The notes: a model not told the origin generated them from the sequence alone. A stretch of 64,000 nucleotides of DNA from Collimonas pratensis (GCF_001584185.1 NZ_CP013234.1:558001-622000), one strand, 5' to 3'; counted from the first letter of the stretch, positions 28,196 to 37,962 are shown. Numbers and translations are program-made.

Positions 28196-28900
28196 TCAGG
28201 GCCGTTTTGGAATCGTCAGGCCGGCGATCACCGCCGGCCGTGCGATGAAGGCGTTGAGCGCGCGCGTGACATGCGGAAAGTCTGCAATCCCGACCAGGTC
28301 GCCAGCTTCGTAGAAGCCGATCAGGTTGCGTACCCACGGAAAGGTGGCGATGTCGGCGATGGTGTAAGCATCGCCCATGATCCAGCTACGCTCGGCCAGG
28401 CGCTGGTTGAGCACGGCTAGCAGGCGCTTCGATTCCGCCACGTAGCGGTCGCGTGGACGCTTGTCTTCGTAGTCCTTGCCGGCGAACTTGTTGAAAAATC
28501 CAAGCTGGCCGAACATCGGTCCGATGCCGCCCATCTGGAACATCAGCCACTGTATGGTTTCATAGCGCCCGGCCGGATCCGCCGGTATGAACTTGCCGCT
28601 TTTGTCCGCCAGGTACAGCAGGATCGCACCGGATTCAAACAAGGGCAGCGGCTTGCCGCCGGGGCCGTCCGGATCGAGGATGGCGGGGATCTTGTTGTTC
28701 GGATTGAGGGACAGGAATTCCGGCGACATCTGGTCGTTGCTCTCAAAGCTGACCAGATGCGGCTCGTAAGGCAGGCCGGTTTCTTCCAGCATGATCGAGA
28801 TCTTGACGCCGTTGGGCGTCGGCAGGGAATACAGCTGGATGCGGTCAGGCTGGCTGGCCGGCCATTTCTCGGTAATAGGGAAAGTCGAAAGATCGCTCAT
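28196..28900 (-). CDS. Glutathione S-transferase (YfcG/Ure2-like)
   Basis: 234 aa. The N-terminal thioredoxin-like domain (about 20-105) has IQLYSLPTPNGVKISIMLEE, a nu-class/Ure2p-like start, and NPNNKIPAILDPDGPGGKPLPLFESGAILLYL with the cis-Pro and the ESGAI glutathione contact. The all-alpha C-terminal domain has QMGGIGPMFGQLGFFNKFAG, typical of the YfcG group, which show disulfide-bond reductase activity. AAGGAA precedes the start. It is convergent with the thiolase and divergent from chrA. Confidence 0.93.
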   Translation of the reverse strand: MSDLSTFPITEKWPASQPDRIQLYSLPTPNGVKISIMLEETGLPYEPHLVSFESNDQMSPEFLSLNPNNKIPAILDPDGPGGKPLPLFESGAILLYLADKSGKFIPADPAGRYETIQWLMFQMGGIGPMFGQLGFFNKFAGKDYEDKRPRDRYVAESKRLLAVLNQRLAERSWIMGDAYTIADIATFPWVRNLIGFYEAGDLVGIADFPHVTRALNAFIARPAVIAGLTIPKRP

Positions 28901-29064
28901 GAAAATTCCTTGTTGGCTGGTGTTGGTCTGTCTGAAAAATCGCTAGTGCTGAGGTGCCAGACCGAAAGATTAACAGTCTTCTGGATGACGGGTTGCGAGC
29001 CGCATCGTTTTGGCCCGGTCTTGGGCTAAGATGCAGTCGATCAGAAAAATCTCAATCCCCGAAA

Positions 29065-30240
29065 ATGCGTGATTCCCCTTTAGCGGTATTTTTCATTTTT
29101 CTACGTCTGGGCCTGACCTCGTTTGGCGGACCGGTCGCCCATCTCGGCTATTTCCGGCTCGAGTTCGTGGAGCGGCGCCAGTGGCTGGCCGAGGTGGCTT
29201 ATGCCGATCTGGTGGCGCTGTGCCAGCTGCTGCCGGGACCCGCCAGCAGCCAGGTTGGGATTGCGCTGGGCTTGACGCGGGCGGGCTATGCAGGGGGATT
29301 TGCCGCGTGGCTGGGATTTACTGCGCCGTCGGCGCTGGCGCTGATACTGTTCGGCCTTTTTGTCACGCATTTCGACGCTGCCCTGGCCGGCGGCTGGCTG
29401 CATGGCTTGAAGGTGGTCGCCGTGGCGGTGGTGGCGCAAGCCTTGTGGGGCATGGCGCGGACCCTGACGCCGGATGCCCGGCGGGCCGCTATCGCGCTGG
29501 TGGCGGCGTGCATCGCGACGGCCTTGCCCAATGCCCTCGGCCAGATCGGCGTGATTGCGGCGGGAGCCGTGGCCGGCTTACTGTTTCTAAAGGCCGCGCC
29601 GCTCTCTTTGGAGAAGCTGCCCGCATCGAACATCAGCCGCCGCGCCGGCGTCATCGCCATCGGACTCTGCCTGGCGCTGCTGGCTGCATTGCCCTTGCTG
29701 GCGGACGTTTCCAGGCACTATGCCGCGGAACTGTTCGATGTCTTCTTCCGGGCGGGGGCGCTGGTGTTTGGCGGCGGCCATGTCGTGCTGCCGCTGCTGC
29801 AGGCGGAAGTCGTGCCCAGGGGCTGGGTCTCGAATGAACTGTTCATGGCAGGCTATGGCGCTGCGCAGGCGGTGCCGGGACCGTTGTTTACCTTCGCTGC
29901 TTATCTCGGCAGCGTCTCGACCAGGACGCCGAACGGCTGGCTGGGCGGGATGCTTGCGGCGGTGGCGATTTTCCTGCCCTCGTTCCTGCTGGTGTGCGGC
30001 GCCTTGCCCTTTCTGGAAACGCTGCGCCAGCATGCCGGCGCCAGACGCGCTTTGACTGGCGTTAATGCGGCCGTGGTCGGGCTGCTGCTGGCGGCATTCT
30101 ACAATCCGGTCTGGACCAGCGCCATACTGAGGCCGGCGGATTTCTGTCTGGCAGCGTTGGGTTTTTTCCTGCTGCTGGTCTGGAAGTGGCCGTCCTGGCT
30201 GGTGGTTGTGTTGACGGCGCTGGCCGCAGTCATCATTTGA
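29065..30240 (+). CDS. chrA: Chromate transporter ChrA family
   Basis: 391 aa from ATG 29065 (MRDSPLAVFFIFLRLGL); an earlier in-frame ATG would add 37 residues of non-membrane sequence. Two homologous CHR halves are visible: the first with LGLTSFGGPVAHLGYFRLEF and LCQLLPGPASSQVGIALG, the second with GALVFGGGHVVLPLLQAE and YGAAQAVPGPLFTFAAYLG. About 10-12 helices. It is a two-domain, long-chain type that exports chromate from the cytoplasm. No chrB regulator or chrF is adjacent, so an anion role other than chromate is possible. Confidence 0.9.
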   Translation: MRDSPLAVFFIFLRLGLTSFGGPVAHLGYFRLEFVERRQWLAEVAYADLVALCQLLPGPASSQVGIALGLTRAGYAGGFAAWLGFTAPSALALILFGLFVTHFDAALAGGWLHGLKVVAVAVVAQALWGMARTLTPDARRAAIALVAACIATALPNALGQIGVIAAGAVAGLLFLKAAPLSLEKLPASNISRRAGVIAIGLCLALLAALPLLADVSRHYAAELFDVFFRAGALVFGGGHVVLPLLQAEVVPRGWVSNELFMAGYGAAQAVPGPLFTFAAYLGSVSTRTPNGWLGGMLAAVAIFLPSFLLVCGALPFLETLRQHAGARRALTGVNAAVVGLLLAAFYNPVWTSAILRPADFCLAALGFFLLLVWKWPSWLVVVLTALAAVII

Positions 30241-30549
30241 GATTTGCTCCATGACATGGCAGCAAGGGCGCTTAGCGGGTGGGAGCGCACGCTAATCCGA
30301 ATGCTTTTTTCTTCCGCCCGGATAGCCGCTCCGGCCCACCGGCGGCACCTATCACTTTCAACAGTATTTTTTCTCCACGCTTGCGACTAGGATGATCTTC
30401 TAGTTTCTGCGTGGAAATATTTCTGGGCGATTGAACTCCCATGGTGGCGCCGCTGCGCGCAGCATGATTTCTGGATTTTCCAGCCTGTCACGGGAAGGCC
30501 GCAACTGTGGCAGGTGTCCGAACATGCGGTCATCATAAGGGTGAACATC
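30241..30549. other. Intergenic region ahead of the cystatin-like gene
   Basis: 309 bp with no supportable gene. AAGG at 30537-30540 is the ribosome-binding site of the next gene. No obvious terminator for chrA or clear promoter hexamers were found. Confidence 0.4.
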
Positions 30550-30825
30550 ATGACAACAGAAATTCCGGGTGGCTGGAGCGCGTTCGACTATGAAATCACT
30601 GGCGTTGCCAAAGAGGTGCTCAAAGAAGCGCTGGAGGGCTTTGTCGGCGCGACCTACACACCATCGGCATTCGCCACGCAAATTGTCGCCGGCACCAATT
30701 ACTGCTTTCTGTGCACAGGTCAAATCGTCGTGCCGAACGCACCGCGTTTTCCGGCACTGGTCCACGTCTTCAAGCCATTGAACGGCAAGGCCCACATCAG
30801 CGAAATCATCAGAATCAAGCCTTGA
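30550..30825 (+). CDS. Stefin/cystatin-like small protein
   Basis: 91 aa from ATG 30550 (AAGG 9 nt upstream). It has no signal peptide. The three inhibitory parts of the stefin/cystatin fold can be read: an N-terminal Gly-Gly (residues 7-8), the first hairpin loop QIVAG (44-48) continuing GTNY exactly as in animal stefins, and a second strand pair ending HVFKPLNG (72-79). A helix (about 18-33) lies between, as in cystatins. Animal members block papain-like cysteine proteases. A bacterial cytoplasmic homologue might act on endogenous or host proteases. It is monocistronic with its own terminator. Confidence 0.75.
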   Translation: MTTEIPGGWSAFDYEITGVAKEVLKEALEGFVGATYTPSAFATQIVAGTNYCFLCTGQIVVPNAPRFPALVHVFKPLNGKAHISEIIRIKP

Positions 30826-30863
30826 TGAATTCTACGCAATAGGATTTTCATCTGGATCAGCAG

Positions 30864-30896
30864 AAAACCCCGGCGAGCGCGGCTGCCGGGGTTTTT
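30864..30896 (+). terminator. Terminator after the cystatin-like gene
   Basis: AAAA-CCCCGGC (30868-30874), loop GAGCGCGGCT, GCCGGGG (30885-30891), TTTTT. The flanking A and T runs make it usable from both sides, serving also the convergent TRIC gene. Confidence 0.88.
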
Positions 30897-30930
30897 GGCC
30901 ATCTGGCGCGACATTCGTTGGCTGAATAAT

Positions 30931-31554
30931 TTATTCAAATCCGCGAATGCCGCTGCCGTTGAAACTCGGCAGTTTCCAGTGAAAGCGCATCGCCAGCAGG
31001 CGGACCAGGAAGCCGCTGCCGATCGCGGCCAGCGGTGCGACCGCCGGATCGACCTGGAGCCACAGCAGGCCGACATACAACGCGCCGGTCAACAACGCGA
31101 TGGTGGCGTACAGCTCGCGCTGCAGCACCAGCGGAATCTCGTTGCACAATACATCGCGCAGCAGGCCGCCAAAGACGCCGGTGATCATGCCGGCCAGGAT
31201 CACGATGCCCGGCGCCATGCCGTTGGCGCGAGCGATGTCGCAGCCGATCACGCTGAACGCCACCAGGCCGAGGCCGTCGACCACCAGGAATACGCTGCGC
31301 AAATGATGCAGGAAGCGCGCCACCATGGCAGTGACGATGGCGGCGCCGATGGTGAACAGCAGGTATTGCGGATGGGCGATCCAGCCCAGCGGATAGTTGC
31401 CTAGCAAGACGTCACGGATAGTGCCGCCGCCCAGCGCGGTGATGGTGCCGACCACGCAGATGCCGAACAGGTCCATGTCGCGCCGCATGCCCATGATGGC
31501 GCCGGACATGGCCTCGGCCACGATGGCGATCAGATAGATGGTGTGCAGAAGCAT
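30931..31554 (-). CDS. TRIC-type cation channel family protein (YicG/UPF0126)
   Basis: 207 aa, about seven helices in two repeated halves. The family patterns GMRRDMDLFGICVVGTITALGGGTIRDVLLG and its echo ITGVFGGLLRDVLCNEIPLVL are clear (GG-xxRD-L in each half). Bacterial and archaeal TRIC proteins are trimeric K+/cation channels; the older annotation is glycine transporter. Its start lies 3 nt past the stop of the upstream penicillin-binding protein gene, so they share a transcript. Confidence 0.9.
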   Translation of the reverse strand: MLLHTIYLIAIVAEAMSGAIMGMRRDMDLFGICVVGTITALGGGTIRDVLLGNYPLGWIAHPQYLLFTIGAAIVTAMVARFLHHLRSVFLVVDGLGLVAFSVIGCDIARANGMAPGIVILAGMITGVFGGLLRDVLCNEIPLVLQRELYATIALLTGALYVGLLWLQVDPAVAPLAAIGSGFLVRLLAMRFHWKLPSFNGSGIRGFE

Positions 31555-31557
31555 GGC

Positions 31558-33924
31558 TTAGTCTCCGGAAGAAAATAGTTTCAGGATATGCTCGCGTTCC
31601 TGGGCCGCATTCAAGGCTTCTTTTTCAATTGCGAGGTCGCTGCTGCCGTCGGCTTGGCATTTGAGCTTGCTGTGGATGAAGGGATGGTTGTCTGTCACGC
31701 AGCTGCCCTTCAGGTATTCCGCATAGACATAATCGCCGTCGTAGACGCTGAGCCCGGCCGGTTCTTCCTGCAGCCGTTCGCTGCGGTCCTTCACCGCGAC
31801 CTGCATGTAGCGGCTCCAGATCGGCAAGGCTGCTACGCCGCCGGTGGTGTTGCCGAGCGATTTAGGCTGATCATAGCCCAGCCACACCACCGACACCACA
31901 CCCGATGAATAACCGGCGAACCAGGCATCGTAGGCATTGTTCGAGGTGCCGGTCTTGCCGGCGGTATCGCTGCGCGCCAGCACCTTGGCGCCATGGCCGG
32001 TGCCGGACTTGACCACGTCTTGCAGCATGCTGTCCATGATGTAGGCATTGCGCGCGGAGACCACTTTCTTGCCGGGATTCTTGCGTGCGCTGTCGGCAAA
32101 CAATACCTGGCCTGAACGGTCGCGGATTTCCTTGATCAGGCGCGGCACCTGAGCCACGCCGCCGTTGGCAAACACGGCATAGGACAGCGCCAGCTGCAGC
32201 GGCGTCACAGCACCCGCGCCTAGCGCCAGCGGCAGCGAGACCGGATTGCGTTCGGAGAGGAAGCCGAACTGCGTCGCAAACGCTTGCACATAGGCGGCGC
32301 CGGAGGCTTGCATCAGGCTCACCGCCACCAGGTTTTTGGAGCGCATCAGGCCGCGCCGGACGGTGATGAAGCCTTCATAATTGTTGCCGAAATTGCGGGG
32401 CCGCCAGGCGCGGGCGCCGGTGTCCCGCGGCAGCAGGACGCGTTGCGTGTCATCGACCATGGTGCCGGGAAAATAACCCTTTTCCAGCGCTGCGGAATAG
32501 ACAAACGGCTTGAAACTCGAGCCGGGCTGGCGGTAGGCCTGCAAAGCGTGATCGAAAGGATTGCGAAAAAAATCGAAGCCGCCGGCCAGCGCCAGGATGT
32601 CGCCGCTTTGGGCGTCGACCGAGATCAGCGCGCCCTCCATTTCCGGCGTCTGGCTCAGCAGCCAGCGGCCCGCGCCGTCGCGATAGGCGCGGATGACGGA
32701 GCCGGCAACTATGCTGCGCTTGCCGGTGCTTGGCAACTTGCTCCAGCCGCCGGCGATGCGCGGATCGATGGCGCTGATCTGCAACGTCCCGCCGTCGCGC
32801 AAGACGGCTTTGATTTGCTTGGGTGTCGCCACGGTGACCAGCGCCGCGTGGATTTCGCCGCTGTCTGGATAAGGCAGCAACAGCTTGCTCACATTATCGT
32901 TAGCGCCGGCGCTGGCGCCAAGCTGCGCTTCCGGGCCGCGATAGCCCCGGCGCCCTTGCGCATCCAGCAGGCCGGAGCGCAGCTGTTTGTCGGCAGCCTG
33001 CTGCGGCGCCATCTGGATCGTGGTGGTGACATCCAGACCCATGGTGTAGGCGCGCTCCTGATACAGCTGCATCACCATCTGCCGCGCTTCTTCCACCGCG
33101 TAAGCGGCTTCCCGCACGGAGGGATTGCGGTTGGGATTGAGCGCCAGCTTTTCTTGCAGGGCTTGCTGGTAAGCCTCATGCCCGATATAGCCGAGTTCCA
33201 GCATGCGCTGCAAGATATAGTGCTGGCGGATTTGCGCACGCTGCGGATTGGAAACCGGGTTGTAGGCCGACGGTGCTTTCGGCAAGCCCGCCAGCATCGC
33301 CGCTTCGGCGACGCTGACCTGGTCCAGCGGCTTGTCAAAATAAATGCTGGCCGCCGCTGCGAATCCATACGAGCGCTCGCCCAGATAGATCTGGTTCATG
33401 TAGAGCTCCAGCAGTTTGTCCTTGCTGTACTGCTGTTCCAGTTTGTATGCCAGCAGGATTTCGTTCAGCTTGCGCTGCAGGGTTTTTTCGCGCGTCAGGA
33501 AAAAGCCGCGCGCGACTTGCATGGTGATGGTGCTGGCGCCTTGCCCGTGCTGGCCGCTGCTCAGGTTGGCCAGCGTCGCCCGCAGCAGGCCGCCGAAATC
33601 GACGGCGCCGTGCTGGTAGAAGCGTGCATCTTCGATCGCCAGCAAGGCTTGCCGCATCACCAGCGGGATTTTTTCGATAGGCAGGAATTCGCGGCGTTCT
33701 TCGCCGTATTCGGCCAGCAGGATGCCTTCGCTGGAATAGATCCGCAAGGGCAAGGCCGGACTGTATTGGGCCAGGTGATCGACCGCCGGCAGCTGCTGCC
33801 AGGCCTGCCGCAGCCAATAGCCGCCGGCGAGGCTGGCGGCCAGCATCAGGCCGATGCTGAAACCGACGATGAATTTGAGGCGACGGGAAAGTCGGGATGT
33901 TGCTGGTTCGGCTGCTGGCCGCAT
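31558..33924 (-). CDS. Class A penicillin-binding protein (PBP1 type)
   Basis: 788 aa from ATG 33924 (AGGAG about 6 nt upstream), preferred over 34011. A short cytoplasmic tail and one membrane helix (about 19-40) are followed by a GT51 transglycosylase domain (LLAIEDARFYQHGAVDFGG, YMNQIYLGERSYGF). The transpeptidase domain has Ser in PGSSFKPFVYS (SxxK), RSKNLVAV (SxN) and AGKTGTSNN (KTG). It polymerises and crosslinks peptidoglycan at the inner membrane. It is an additional PBP1A/1C-like enzyme rather than the housekeeping mrcA, judged by isolated context; this is not certain. It is co-transcribed with the TRIC gene. Confidence 0.93.
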   Translation of the reverse strand: MRPAAEPATSRLSRRLKFIVGFSIGLMLAASLAGGYWLRQAWQQLPAVDHLAQYSPALPLRIYSSEGILLAEYGEERREFLPIEKIPLVMRQALLAIEDARFYQHGAVDFGGLLRATLANLSSGQHGQGASTITMQVARGFFLTREKTLQRKLNEILLAYKLEQQYSKDKLLELYMNQIYLGERSYGFAAAASIYFDKPLDQVSVAEAAMLAGLPKAPSAYNPVSNPQRAQIRQHYILQRMLELGYIGHEAYQQALQEKLALNPNRNPSVREAAYAVEEARQMVMQLYQERAYTMGLDVTTTIQMAPQQAADKQLRSGLLDAQGRRGYRGPEAQLGASAGANDNVSKLLLPYPDSGEIHAALVTVATPKQIKAVLRDGGTLQISAIDPRIAGGWSKLPSTGKRSIVAGSVIRAYRDGAGRWLLSQTPEMEGALISVDAQSGDILALAGGFDFFRNPFDHALQAYRQPGSSFKPFVYSAALEKGYFPGTMVDDTQRVLLPRDTGARAWRPRNFGNNYEGFITVRRGLMRSKNLVAVSLMQASGAAYVQAFATQFGFLSERNPVSLPLALGAGAVTPLQLALSYAVFANGGVAQVPRLIKEIRDRSGQVLFADSARKNPGKKVVSARNAYIMDSMLQDVVKSGTGHGAKVLARSDTAGKTGTSNNAYDAWFAGYSSGVVSVVWLGYDQPKSLGNTTGGVAALPIWSRYMQVAVKDRSERLQEEPAGLSVYDGDYVYAEYLKGSCVTDNHPFIHSKLKCQADGSSDLAIEKEALNAAQEREHILKLFSSGD

Positions 33925-34075
33925 GGTCGCTCCTGTTGAAATGGCGAACGAATCGAAGGCGAACGCGGTGTGAATGGCTTTGAGAACGGCCATTGTGCGG
34001 GCGGCAAGCAATATACTTAGAAAAATTAAGTATTATTAAGTAGTCATAAATATTTCTTATTTAAGGATGGTGCAC

Positions 34076-34963
34076 ATGAATCTCAACCCCAAGCACACCG
34101 AGGCGTTTCGTGCAGTGATCGAGAGTGGCAGTTTTGAACAGGCGGCCTTGCGCCTGCACCTGACTTCGCCGGCGATTTCCCAGCGCGTGCGCGCGCTCGA
34201 AAGCCAGCTGGGCAATGCGCTGATCGTGCGCAGCCGGCCGGCGCGCGCCACCCGCATGGGACAGCGCCTGATGCAATACCTGAAGCGGGCGAAGCTGCTG
34301 GAAGCCGACCTGGCGGCGGAACTGGCGGTGCAGCAGGATGCGCCGCTGACCCTGGTGCTGGCGCTCAATGCCGACTCGATCGGCACCTGGTTTTTTCCGG
34401 CTTTGTCGGAGGTGCTGATACGCGAGCGGGTACTGCTGGACCTGACCGTGGAAGACCAGGACCATACCTATTCGCTGTTGGAGACCGGGCTGGCGATCGG
34501 CTGCATCAGCACCGAGTCGAAGCCGATGCGCGGCTGCTCAGCAGAGCTGTTGGGCGTGATGCGCTACTGGCTGGTGGCGGCGGAAGATTTCCGCGAGCGC
34601 TGGTTTCCGGAGGGGCTGACGCGCAAGACCGCGCGCAAGGCGCCGGTGGTGGCGTACACCCATAAGGACACCTTGCAATCGTCCTTCTTGCTCAGCAAGC
34701 TGGGGTTGCCGGCGGGCGCCTATCCTTGCCACTACGTGCCGGGCGCCGCTTCGCATTTCAACGCAATCCGCTACGGCCTGGGCTACGGCATGGTGCCGGA
34801 ACTGCTGCTCAAGGCCGCCGGCAAGAAAGATGAAATGGTCCACTTGGCACCGACCAGGCCGCTCGAGCTGGAACTGTACTGGCACACCTGGAAAGTGCAA
34901 TCGCCGCGCATGGAAAACCTGTCGCGGCAGATCATTGCTGCGGCGCGCAAAATCCTGAAATGA
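34076..34963 (+). CDS. argP: LysR-family regulator of the ArgP/IciA group
   Basis: 295 aa from ATG 34076; AAGGA lies 8 nt upstream, whereas the alternative ATG at 34067 overlaps that site. The winged HTH is EAFRAVIESGSFEQAALRLHLTSPAISQRVRALE. The effector domain has the ArgP-like GLAIGCISTESKPMRGCSAELLG. ArgP senses lysine and arginine; in other bacteria it controls the LysE-type exporter argO. No lysE is adjacent, and the divergent gene is the PBP. Group assignment is good; targets are unknown. Confidence 0.88.
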   Translation: MNLNPKHTEAFRAVIESGSFEQAALRLHLTSPAISQRVRALESQLGNALIVRSRPARATRMGQRLMQYLKRAKLLEADLAAELAVQQDAPLTLVLALNADSIGTWFFPALSEVLIRERVLLDLTVEDQDHTYSLLETGLAIGCISTESKPMRGCSAELLGVMRYWLVAAEDFRERWFPEGLTRKTARKAPVVAYTHKDTLQSSFLLSKLGLPAGAYPCHYVPGAASHFNAIRYGLGYGMVPELLLKAAGKKDEMVHLAPTRPLELELYWHTWKVQSPRMENLSRQIIAAARKILK

Positions 34964-35096
34964 GCATTTTGAAGGCGCCAGGGCAAGCCTGCGGCAGAGC
35001 GGCCGGGGGACGGCCGCCGCAAATGATGTAACGCATAAAGATATGTGAATACAGCAGTTTTTATTTCCCTGTGGATACTATATCCTAAGTTCCCAT

Positions 35097-35118
35097 TAAA
35101 GAACTACACAGTTCTTTA
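35097..35118. promoter_or_regulatory. Inverted repeat upstream of the TonB-dependent receptor
   Basis: TAAAGAAC-TACACA-GTTCTTTA: perfect 8-bp arms, 6-nt spacer, about 30 bp before the receptor start. It could be an operator or a leader stem-loop. Confidence 0.4.
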
Positions 35119-35149
35119 CAAAAGAAAACATGGGAAGGGTTAGACACGC

Positions 35150-37879
35150 ATGCACAGATTTAAAACCTGGCCAGTGCGCTCCGCACTGTCGCTATTCATC
35201 GCTTATGGCGTCCCGTACGTCTATCAGTCAGCACAAGCACAAACCACACAGCCAAGTCCCGCAGCAGACGACGCCGCAGGCAATGACGGCAAACAGGTCT
35301 TGATCACCGGTTCACGCATCCCGCGCGCCAGCAAGGAGGGGCCGACCAGCGTCACCGTGATTACCGGCGAAGACATTGAGAAGCAGGGCTACCGCAATGT
35401 CTACGATGCGCTCAATGCGCAGACGCAAAATACCGGCATGACGCAGGGCGCCGATTTCGGCAATACCTTCACGCCGGCGGCCAATACCATCAGCCTGCGG
35501 GGCCTCGGCCCGAACCATACGCTGATCCTGGTCAACGGCAGGCGTGTCGCCGATTATCCGGTGGCGTATGACGGCTCGGTCAACTTCGTCAACCTGGCGA
35601 ATATTCCCTCGGCTCTGGTTGATCGCATCGAGATCTTGAACGGCGGCGCTTCGGCGGTGTACGGTTCCGACGCGATTGCCGGCGTGGTCAACGTCATCCT
35701 GAAGAAGAAGGCCGAGGGTTTTGATCTCAATATCAAGGCGGGCGGCACCCAGGACGGCGGCGGCTCCAACCAGCGCATCCAGTTCACCGGCGGCGGCAGT
35801 AGCGGCAAGCTGAGCGGCGTCTTTGGCATCGAACTGAGCCGGACCCAGCCGATCTGGAGCCGTCAGCGCGATTTCATGTCGTCGGCTTCCTCCGACGGCA
35901 CGGCGCCGACCCGGATCGCTGGACGCTTGAATGCCGATAGCGGCGACTATATCGATCCCGGCGCAGGTTGCGCCCAGATGGGCAAGCTGTTCAGCAGCAG
36001 CGTGGTGAAGACCGGCGATCCGTATTGCGCCAGCGGCAAGGCGCAGCCGTCTTACTGGACCACCATGACGCAGAACGAAAGCAAAAACCTGTTCGGCAGC
36101 CTGACTTACCAGCTGACGCCCACGACCGAGGTATTCAGCGACCTGATGCTGGGCTTTAACAGCACGCAGAATAATACGCGCGGTCCGAACTGGACCTCGG
36201 AAGGCGGCGGCAACAGCTACTTCTTCAACCAGAACACCGGCGCCAACGAGAGCTGGTCGCGCCGTATTGCGCCGGAAGAAATCGGCGGCGCGACGCGCTA
36301 CAACAAAAAATGGGACGACGTCGCCGGCAACTGGACCGTCGGCGTGCGTGGCGACATTCCCGCCACCAGCAGCTGGAAATACGAGGCAGCCTACAACATC
36401 TCCGCATACACCAGCAAGCAGACCACGCCTTTGCTGCTGGCGAATGTCGACAGTTTTTTCCTCGGCCCGCGCCTTGGCTATAACTCGGACGGCGTCGCCA
36501 TCTACGCGCCGGATCCGAACCGGCTGTATCAGCCGCTGACGCCTGACCAGTTCAACTCCATTGCCGGCGAGGCGACTACCCGCAATAAATCGTGGACCCA
36601 GACCTTGAGCCTGAGCGCCAACGGCGAACTGTTCAATCTGCCGGCCGGCCCGGTGCGACTGGCGGCGGTGACCGAATTCGGCAACCAGGGTTTCAGCAAC
36701 ACGCCGGATCCGCAAATCAACCAAGGCGTGTTTTATAACAATTCGGATGCCGAGGGCGCCAGCGGCTCGCGCAAGCGCTATGCGCTGGGCACGGAACTGA
36801 ACATTCCGCTGCTCAAGCAATTGGTCGCCACCGTCGCCGGCCGTTACGACGACTACAATTTTGCCGGCCGCAGCGACGGCAAGTTCACCTATAACACCGG
36901 GCTGGAATTCCGTCCTGCCAAGACCTTGCTATTCCGCGGCAACTACGCCACAAGCTTCCGCGCGCCGGACATGAATTACATCTATTCGACCACCACGCGC
37001 GGCTATTACTCGTCGACCACCGATTACTATCGATGCGCGCAGTCGGGGCAGCCTTTGGCTGGTTGTACCTACAACAACTATTCACCTGGCGCCAATTATA
37101 TCCAGACCGGCAGCAAGGACCTGAAGCCGGAAAACGCCAAGTCCTGGAGCTATGGCGTGGTGTGGTCGCCGAGCTCCAACTTCGATGTCTCGGCCGATTT
37201 CTGGCGCATCCAGATCGACAACCTGGTGACCAACCTCGATCCCGACATCATCCTGCACAACGAAGCCAATTGCCGCGCCGGCCAGCTGGATATCAATTCG
37301 CCCACCTGCGTCGATGCGCTGGCGCGGGTGGTGCGCAATCCGCCCAATGCCGTATTCCAGCCGAACGCGATCCAGGACATCCTGGTCAATCCGATCAATG
37401 CGGCGCAGGAGCGCACCAGCGGCCTGGATTTCAGCGGCAAGTGGCGCATCAAGGGCGGCAGTGTCGGCGACTTCGTGCTAAAGGCGAATTACACCAAGGT
37501 GCTGAGCCATCACTACCGCCAGTTTGCCGCCGATCCCGACCAGGACCTGCTGAACTCGCTGACCAATCCGGACTGGGGTTCCAAGGTCAACGCCAGCGTC
37601 ACCTGGCTGAGTGGTCCATGGACCAGCACGGTGCAGGTCACGCGCTACGGCAGCTTGCCGAGCGCCGACCAGACCCGCCGCATCTCGCCGTTCGCACTGG
37701 TCAACCTGAGCGCCGGCTACCAGATCAACTCGCGCGCATCGGTTTCGCTGATCGTCAACAATGTCTTCAATTCGGTCAAGCAAGACAATACCGCCGGCTG
37801 GCCGTATTATCCTGTTGGTAACTACAATCCCTATGGCCGCATGGGATGGCTGGAATTCAATTACCACTTTGGTTCGTAG
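35150..37879 (+). CDS. TonB-dependent outer-membrane receptor
   Basis: 909 aa. A signal peptide with a long n-region ends near SAQAQ. A plug domain follows (about 48-170; VLITGSRIPRASKEGPTSVT; GLGPNHTLILVNGRRVADYP), then a 22-strand barrel ending NYHFGS. The ITGSRIPR start is the type common in receptors for peptides or complex carbohydrates rather than siderophores, but no TonB-box partner identifies the ligand. It is rich in Asn/Thr/Gly as expected for outer-membrane barrels. The downstream gene codes for an exported thioredoxin-fold protein and a terminator separates them. Confidence 0.93.
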   Translation: MHRFKTWPVRSALSLFIAYGVPYVYQSAQAQTTQPSPAADDAAGNDGKQVLITGSRIPRASKEGPTSVTVITGEDIEKQGYRNVYDALNAQTQNTGMTQGADFGNTFTPAANTISLRGLGPNHTLILVNGRRVADYPVAYDGSVNFVNLANIPSALVDRIEILNGGASAVYGSDAIAGVVNVILKKKAEGFDLNIKAGGTQDGGGSNQRIQFTGGGSSGKLSGVFGIELSRTQPIWSRQRDFMSSASSDGTAPTRIAGRLNADSGDYIDPGAGCAQMGKLFSSSVVKTGDPYCASGKAQPSYWTTMTQNESKNLFGSLTYQLTPTTEVFSDLMLGFNSTQNNTRGPNWTSEGGGNSYFFNQNTGANESWSRRIAPEEIGGATRYNKKWDDVAGNWTVGVRGDIPATSSWKYEAAYNISAYTSKQTTPLLLANVDSFFLGPRLGYNSDGVAIYAPDPNRLYQPLTPDQFNSIAGEATTRNKSWTQTLSLSANGELFNLPAGPVRLAAVTEFGNQGFSNTPDPQINQGVFYNNSDAEGASGSRKRYALGTELNIPLLKQLVATVAGRYDDYNFAGRSDGKFTYNTGLEFRPAKTLLFRGNYATSFRAPDMNYIYSTTTRGYYSSTTDYYRCAQSGQPLAGCTYNNYSPGANYIQTGSKDLKPENAKSWSYGVVWSPSSNFDVSADFWRIQIDNLVTNLDPDIILHNEANCRAGQLDINSPTCVDALARVVRNPPNAVFQPNAIQDILVNPINAAQERTSGLDFSGKWRIKGGSVGDFVLKANYTKVLSHHYRQFAADPDQDLLNSLTNPDWGSKVNASVTWLSGPWTSTVQVTRYGSLPSADQTRRISPFALVNLSAGYQINSRASVSLIVNNVFNSVKQDNTAGWPYYPVGNYNPYGRMGWLEFNYHFGS

Positions 37880-37900
37880 CGGCAGCCGTAATATATTCGC

Positions 37901-37941
37901 AGCAAAAGGGGGAGGCGCAGGCCGGCCCCTTTTGCTGTTTT
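37901..37941 (+). terminator. Terminator after the TonB receptor gene
   Basis: AGCAAAAGGGG (37901-37911) pairs with CCCCTTTTGCT (37926-37936), followed by GTTTT. It lies 22 bp after the receptor stop and 27 bp before the next gene. Confidence 0.75.
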
Positions 37942-37962
37942 AATCATTGAGACAAGTACACG

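Noticed and set aside
32284..33939. Long open frame (551 codons) antisense to the PBP gene
   Set aside because: Shadow of a GC-rich gene; the composition is Arg/Gln/His/Ala-rich without motifs, and the sense strand has all PBP motifs.
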